DNA from: Microbacterium hydrocarbonoxydans
Lineage (GTDB): Bacteria; Actinomycetota; Actinomycetes; Actinomycetales; Microbacteriaceae
Length of the DNA: 64,000 nt
Direction of reading: 5' to 3'
Assembly: GCF_000956475.1 (NCBI RefSeq)
Contig: NZ_JYJB01000004.1
Location: 62,001-126,000 of the forward strand
The notes under the pieces were generated by a model, which was not told the origin of the DNA, did not search any database, and saw only the letters and a list, made by a program, of their open reading frames with translations. Shown one piece after another: positions 61,575 to 64,000 of this stretch (position 1 is its first letter; every line of letters begins with the position of its first letter). The position numbers and the translations under genes are program-made.

Positions 61575-63245
61575 TCAGGAGCGCTCCTCGAGGAGAGCGC
61601 GCACGCCGGCCTCGAGATCGGCGACCGCCTGCCTCGCGCCGTCGGTCGAGTCGGACCTGGCGTCGATGTACACCTTGAGCTTGGGCTCGGTGCCGCTCGG
61701 ACGAACGATCACGCGCGAGCCGTCTGCCAGGCGGTAGCGCAGCACATCGCCGGAGGGCGCACCGGCCGGCGCCTGGAGCAGATCCTCGGCCGACGCGATG
61801 GCCTGCGCCCCGATGTGCGCAGGCGGAAGCGTCCGCAGCGACAGCATGACCCGGCCGATGATCGACAGGTCGTCGACGCGCACCGAGACCTGACCGCTGG
61901 CGAAGTGGCCGTACGCCTCGCCGAGTTCGGCGAGGAGGTCGGCGATGGTGAGGTCGCGCTCACGGGCCTCGGCGGCGAGACCCAGAATGGCGACGGCGGC
62001 CGAGATGCCGTCCTTGTCGCGCACGGTCGCAGGGTTGACCAGGTAGCCCAGCGCCTCCTCGAAGCCGAACACGATGCCGGGGGCGCGGGAGATCCACTTG
62101 AAGCCGGTGAGCGTCTCGTGGAAGTCCAGTCCATGGTGCGCGGCGATCGCGCCGAGACCGGGGGAGGAGACCAGCGAGCATGCCAGGGAGGCGCCCGGCG
62201 TGCCCTGCGCGGCGCGCGCAGCGCGCGCACCGAGCAGCAGCCCGACCTCGTTGCCGGTGAGGCGGCGCCAGCCGCCGTCGGCCGAGGCGTCAGGGATCGC
62301 CACGGCGAGCCGGTCGGCGTCGGGGTCATTCGCGAGGATGAAGTCCGCCTCCACCCGGCGGGCCCTCGCGAATGCGAGATCCATCGCGCCGGGCTCCTCG
62401 GGGTTCGGGAACGAGACGGTGCGGAACGTGGCATCCGGGCGCAGCTGCTCGTCGACGACGAGCGGCTGCGGGTAACCCGCAGCTGTGACGATGCGTGAGA
62501 ACGTCTCCCAGCCGACGCCGTGCATCGCGGTGTAGACCCAGCGGAGCCCTGCGGCGGCTTCGGGCGCCGGAGCGACCTCGGCGGTGGCCGCGACATAGGC
62601 GTCGACGACGTCCTCACCCGCGGTCTCGTATGCGCGGGAGCGCGGAAGCACGCCGACGTCGCCGGCATCCGCCACCCGCTGGATGTGCGCGGCGATCTCG
62701 GCATCCGCGGGTGCCACGATCTGCGATCCTTCGTCTGCGCCGCCGAGGTAGACCTTGTAGCCGTTGTCGTTCGGCGGATTGTGACTCGCCGTGACCATGA
62801 CCCCGGCGTCGGCGCCGAAATGGCGCACTGCGAACGCGAGCACGGGCGTCGGCAGCAGGCGAGGGAGGAGGATCGCCCGCATCCCCGCACCGGCGAACAG
62901 CTCGGCCGAGTCGGTCGCGAAGACCCGGGAGTTGCGCCGGCCGTCGTAGCCGATCACGACGGTCGGGATGCGCCCTGCGGCCTTCTCGAGCAGATAGGCG
63001 GCGAATCCTGCGGCGGCCTGGGCGACCAGCACGCGGTTCATCCGGTTGCTGCCTGCGCCGAGCTCGCCGCGCAGGCCCGCCGTTCCGAAGGCGAGACGGG
63101 AATCGAAGCGATCGGCGAGGTCCGCCACGGCCGCGTCGTCTCCGGCCGAGGCGCGCGTGATCACGCCGGCCAGCTCATCGCGGGTCTGATGGTCGGGATC
63201 CTGCCGCAGCCAGGCGCGCGCTGTGGCGAGAAGCGCGTCGTTCAC
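61575..63245 (-). CDS. phosphohexomutase-family phosphomutase (PmmB-like; probable phosphopentomutase role)
   Basis: 556 residues from GTG 63245. Alpha-D-phosphohexomutase landmarks: FGTAGLRGELGAGSNRMN, catalytic Ser in MVTASHNPPNDNGYKVY, metal loop ANDPDADRLAVA, sugar loop GFEEALGY, and phosphate loop RPSGTEPKLKVY. This length matches the PmmB/PgcA class that includes phosphoglucomutases and phosphopentomutases. The GTG overlaps the PNP stop by 4 nt, so the enzyme may convert ribose-1-phosphate from PNP to ribose-5-phosphate. Phosphomannomutase activity remains possible. Confidence 0.88.
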   Translation of the reverse strand: MNDALLATARAWLRQDPDHQTRDELAGVITRASAGDDAAVADLADRFDSRLAFGTAGLRGELGAGSNRMNRVLVAQAAAGFAAYLLEKAAGRIPTVVIGYDGRRNSRVFATDSAELFAGAGMRAILLPRLLPTPVLAFAVRHFGADAGVMVTASHNPPNDNGYKVYLGGADEGSQIVAPADAEIAAHIQRVADAGDVGVLPRSRAYETAGEDVVDAYVAATAEVAPAPEAAAGLRWVYTAMHGVGWETFSRIVTAAGYPQPLVVDEQLRPDATFRTVSFPNPEEPGAMDLAFARARRVEADFILANDPDADRLAVAIPDASADGGWRRLTGNEVGLLLGARAARAAQGTPGASLACSLVSSPGLGAIAAHHGLDFHETLTGFKWISRAPGIVFGFEEALGYLVNPATVRDKDGISAAVAILGLAAEARERDLTIADLLAELGEAYGHFASGQVSVRVDDLSIIGRVMLSLRTLPPAHIGAQAIASAEDLLQAPAGAPSGDVLRYRLADGSRVIVRPSGTEPKLKVYIDARSDSTDGARQAVADLEAGVRALLEERS

Positions 63246-64000
63246 AGCGCCTCGATGACGCGGGCGAGCAGCTTGGTGATCACCGGTTCGGCGTGCTGTC
63301 CGGCCTCGATGACCTCGGCGTGGCTGAGCGGGGTCTGCTGGATGCCGGCGGCGAGGTTCGTGATGAGCGAGAAGCCGAGGATCTCCATGCCCGCCTCCCG
63401 TGCCGCGATGGCTTCCAGGGCGGTGGACATGCCGACGATGTGGCCGCCGATGATCTTCGCCATCTGGACCTCGGCCGGCGTCTCGTAGTGCGGACCGCGG
63501 AACTGCGTGTAGACACCCTCGTCGAGCGTCGGGTCGATCGTGCGCGCGATGTCGCGCAGCCGCTTCGAGTAGAGGTCGGTCAGGTCGACGAACGTCGCCC
63601 CTTCGAGGGGGGAGTCGGCGGTGAGGTTGATGTGGTCGCTGATCAGGACGGGCTGGCCCGGCTTCCAGGTCTCGCGGATGCCGCCGGCGCCGTTGGTGAG
63701 GACCATGATCTTCGCCCCCGTGGCCGCGGCCGTGCGGACCGAGTGGACGACGCGTCGGACGCCGTGGTCTTCGTAGTAGTGCGTGCGCGCGCCGATCACG
63801 AGGACGTTCTTGCCGTCGGGGGTGCGGATGCTGCGCAGGGTGCCGACGTGGCCCTCCAGCGCGGGCTTGGAGAAGCCGGTGACCTCGGTCGCGGGGATCG
63901 TCGCGACGGTCTCGCCGATGATGTCGGCCGCCTTGCCCCAGCCGGAGCCGAGCGTGAGGGCGATGTCGTGCTTGTCGACTCCCGAGAGCCGAGCGATGTC
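63242..64000 (-). CDS. purine-nucleoside phosphorylase, 5' part beyond window
   Basis: 252 residues visible; the N terminus lies past base 64000. Reading in from the edge, LTLGSGWGKAADIIGE is the phosphate-binding GSGxG loop of trimeric class I PNP, followed by HYYEDHGVRRVVHSVR, LTNGAGGIRETWKPGQ, ISDHINLTADSPLEG and GMSTALEAIAAREAG. The frame has no stop through 64000. It splits purine nucleosides to base and (deoxy)ribose-1-phosphate. Coupled to the phosphomutase gene downstream. Confidence 0.94.
   Translation of the reverse strand, partial: DIARLSGVDKHDIALTLGSGWGKAADIIGETVATIPATEVTGFSKPALEGHVGTLRSIRTPDGKNVLVIGARTHYYEDHGVRRVVHSVRTAAATGAKIMVLTNGAGGIRETWKPGQPVLISDHINLTADSPLEGATFVDLTDLYSKRLRDIARTIDPTLDEGVYTQFRGPHYETPAEVQMAKIIGGHIVGMSTALEAIAAREAGMEILGFSLITNLAAGIQQTPLSHAEVIEAGQHAEPVITKLLARVIEAL

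Overview
The window is high-GC, tightly packed chromosomal DNA from an actinobacterium. Gene content, TANNNT-type -10 boxes, abundant GTG starts, many leaderless-looking starts, an actinobacterial-type SOS box and the tRNA-Gln/glmU/prs arrangement all point to Microbacteriaceae, most likely Microbacterium or a near relative. That placement is inference from remembered family features, not a database result. I see 63 protein genes (one cut at each window edge), one tRNA, and no rRNA, CRISPR array, insertion sequence, integrase or phage gene.

Layout. 1-13.3 kb: a DUF222/HNH-type protein with a coding tandem repeat and an SOS-box-like promoter, an alpha/beta hydrolase, an ABC-F ATPase, an L,D-transpeptidase, a Na+/H+ antiporter, the methionine importer metQNI, a pseudouridine synthase, and redox and regulator genes. 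13.4-21.3 kb: tRNA-Gln abutting glmU, then prs, a three-gene flavin electron-transfer set (FMN-binding lipoprotein, ApbE flavin transferase, RnfD/NqrB-FNR fusion) and an OmpR/PhoP-like two-component system. 21.3-29.9 kb: gnd and an IclR-associated sugar-acid cluster (two hydroxyacid dehydrogenases, an MHS-type transporter, a 5-keto-gluconate reductase-like SDR, an FAH-family protein and an L-idonate dehydrogenase-like enzyme). Its two promoter regions carry matching tandem dyad operators. 29.8-37.3 kb: a 41-residue membrane protein, rplY, pth, a proline-rich membrane protein, trpS, an SRPBCC/DUF4166/DUF4166 operon of unknown role, xthA and a YihY-family membrane protein.

37.4-52.5 kb: sdhCDAB, a mannose-1-phosphate guanylyltransferase, a BMP-type nucleoside ABC transporter, then cdd, deoA and add for nucleoside salvage, followed by a NodB-like deacetylase and a PfkB-family kinase. 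52.5-61.6 kb: a mannitol PTS operon (orphan EIIB, HPr, EI, EIICB, EIIA, mtlD and a flavin monooxygenase), its PRD-type regulator transcribed divergently, and a second divergent HPr. 61.6-64 kb: a phosphohexomutase/pentomutase-family enzyme translationally coupled to purine-nucleoside phosphorylase, whose 5' part lies beyond the right edge.

The genes fit a soil- or plant-type heterotroph that imports methionine, nucleosides, mannitol and sugar acids. The nucleoside importer, Cdd, DeoA, Add, PNP and the mutase can feed ribose and deoxyribose phosphates into central metabolism. The PTS and the sugar-acid cluster feed mannitol and gluconate-type acids towards glycolysis and the pentose phosphate pathway. 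The order sdh - cdd/deoA/add - mutase - PNP resembles the Mycobacterium tuberculosis neighbourhood as I remember it, with the BMP transporter and the mannitol PTS as additions.
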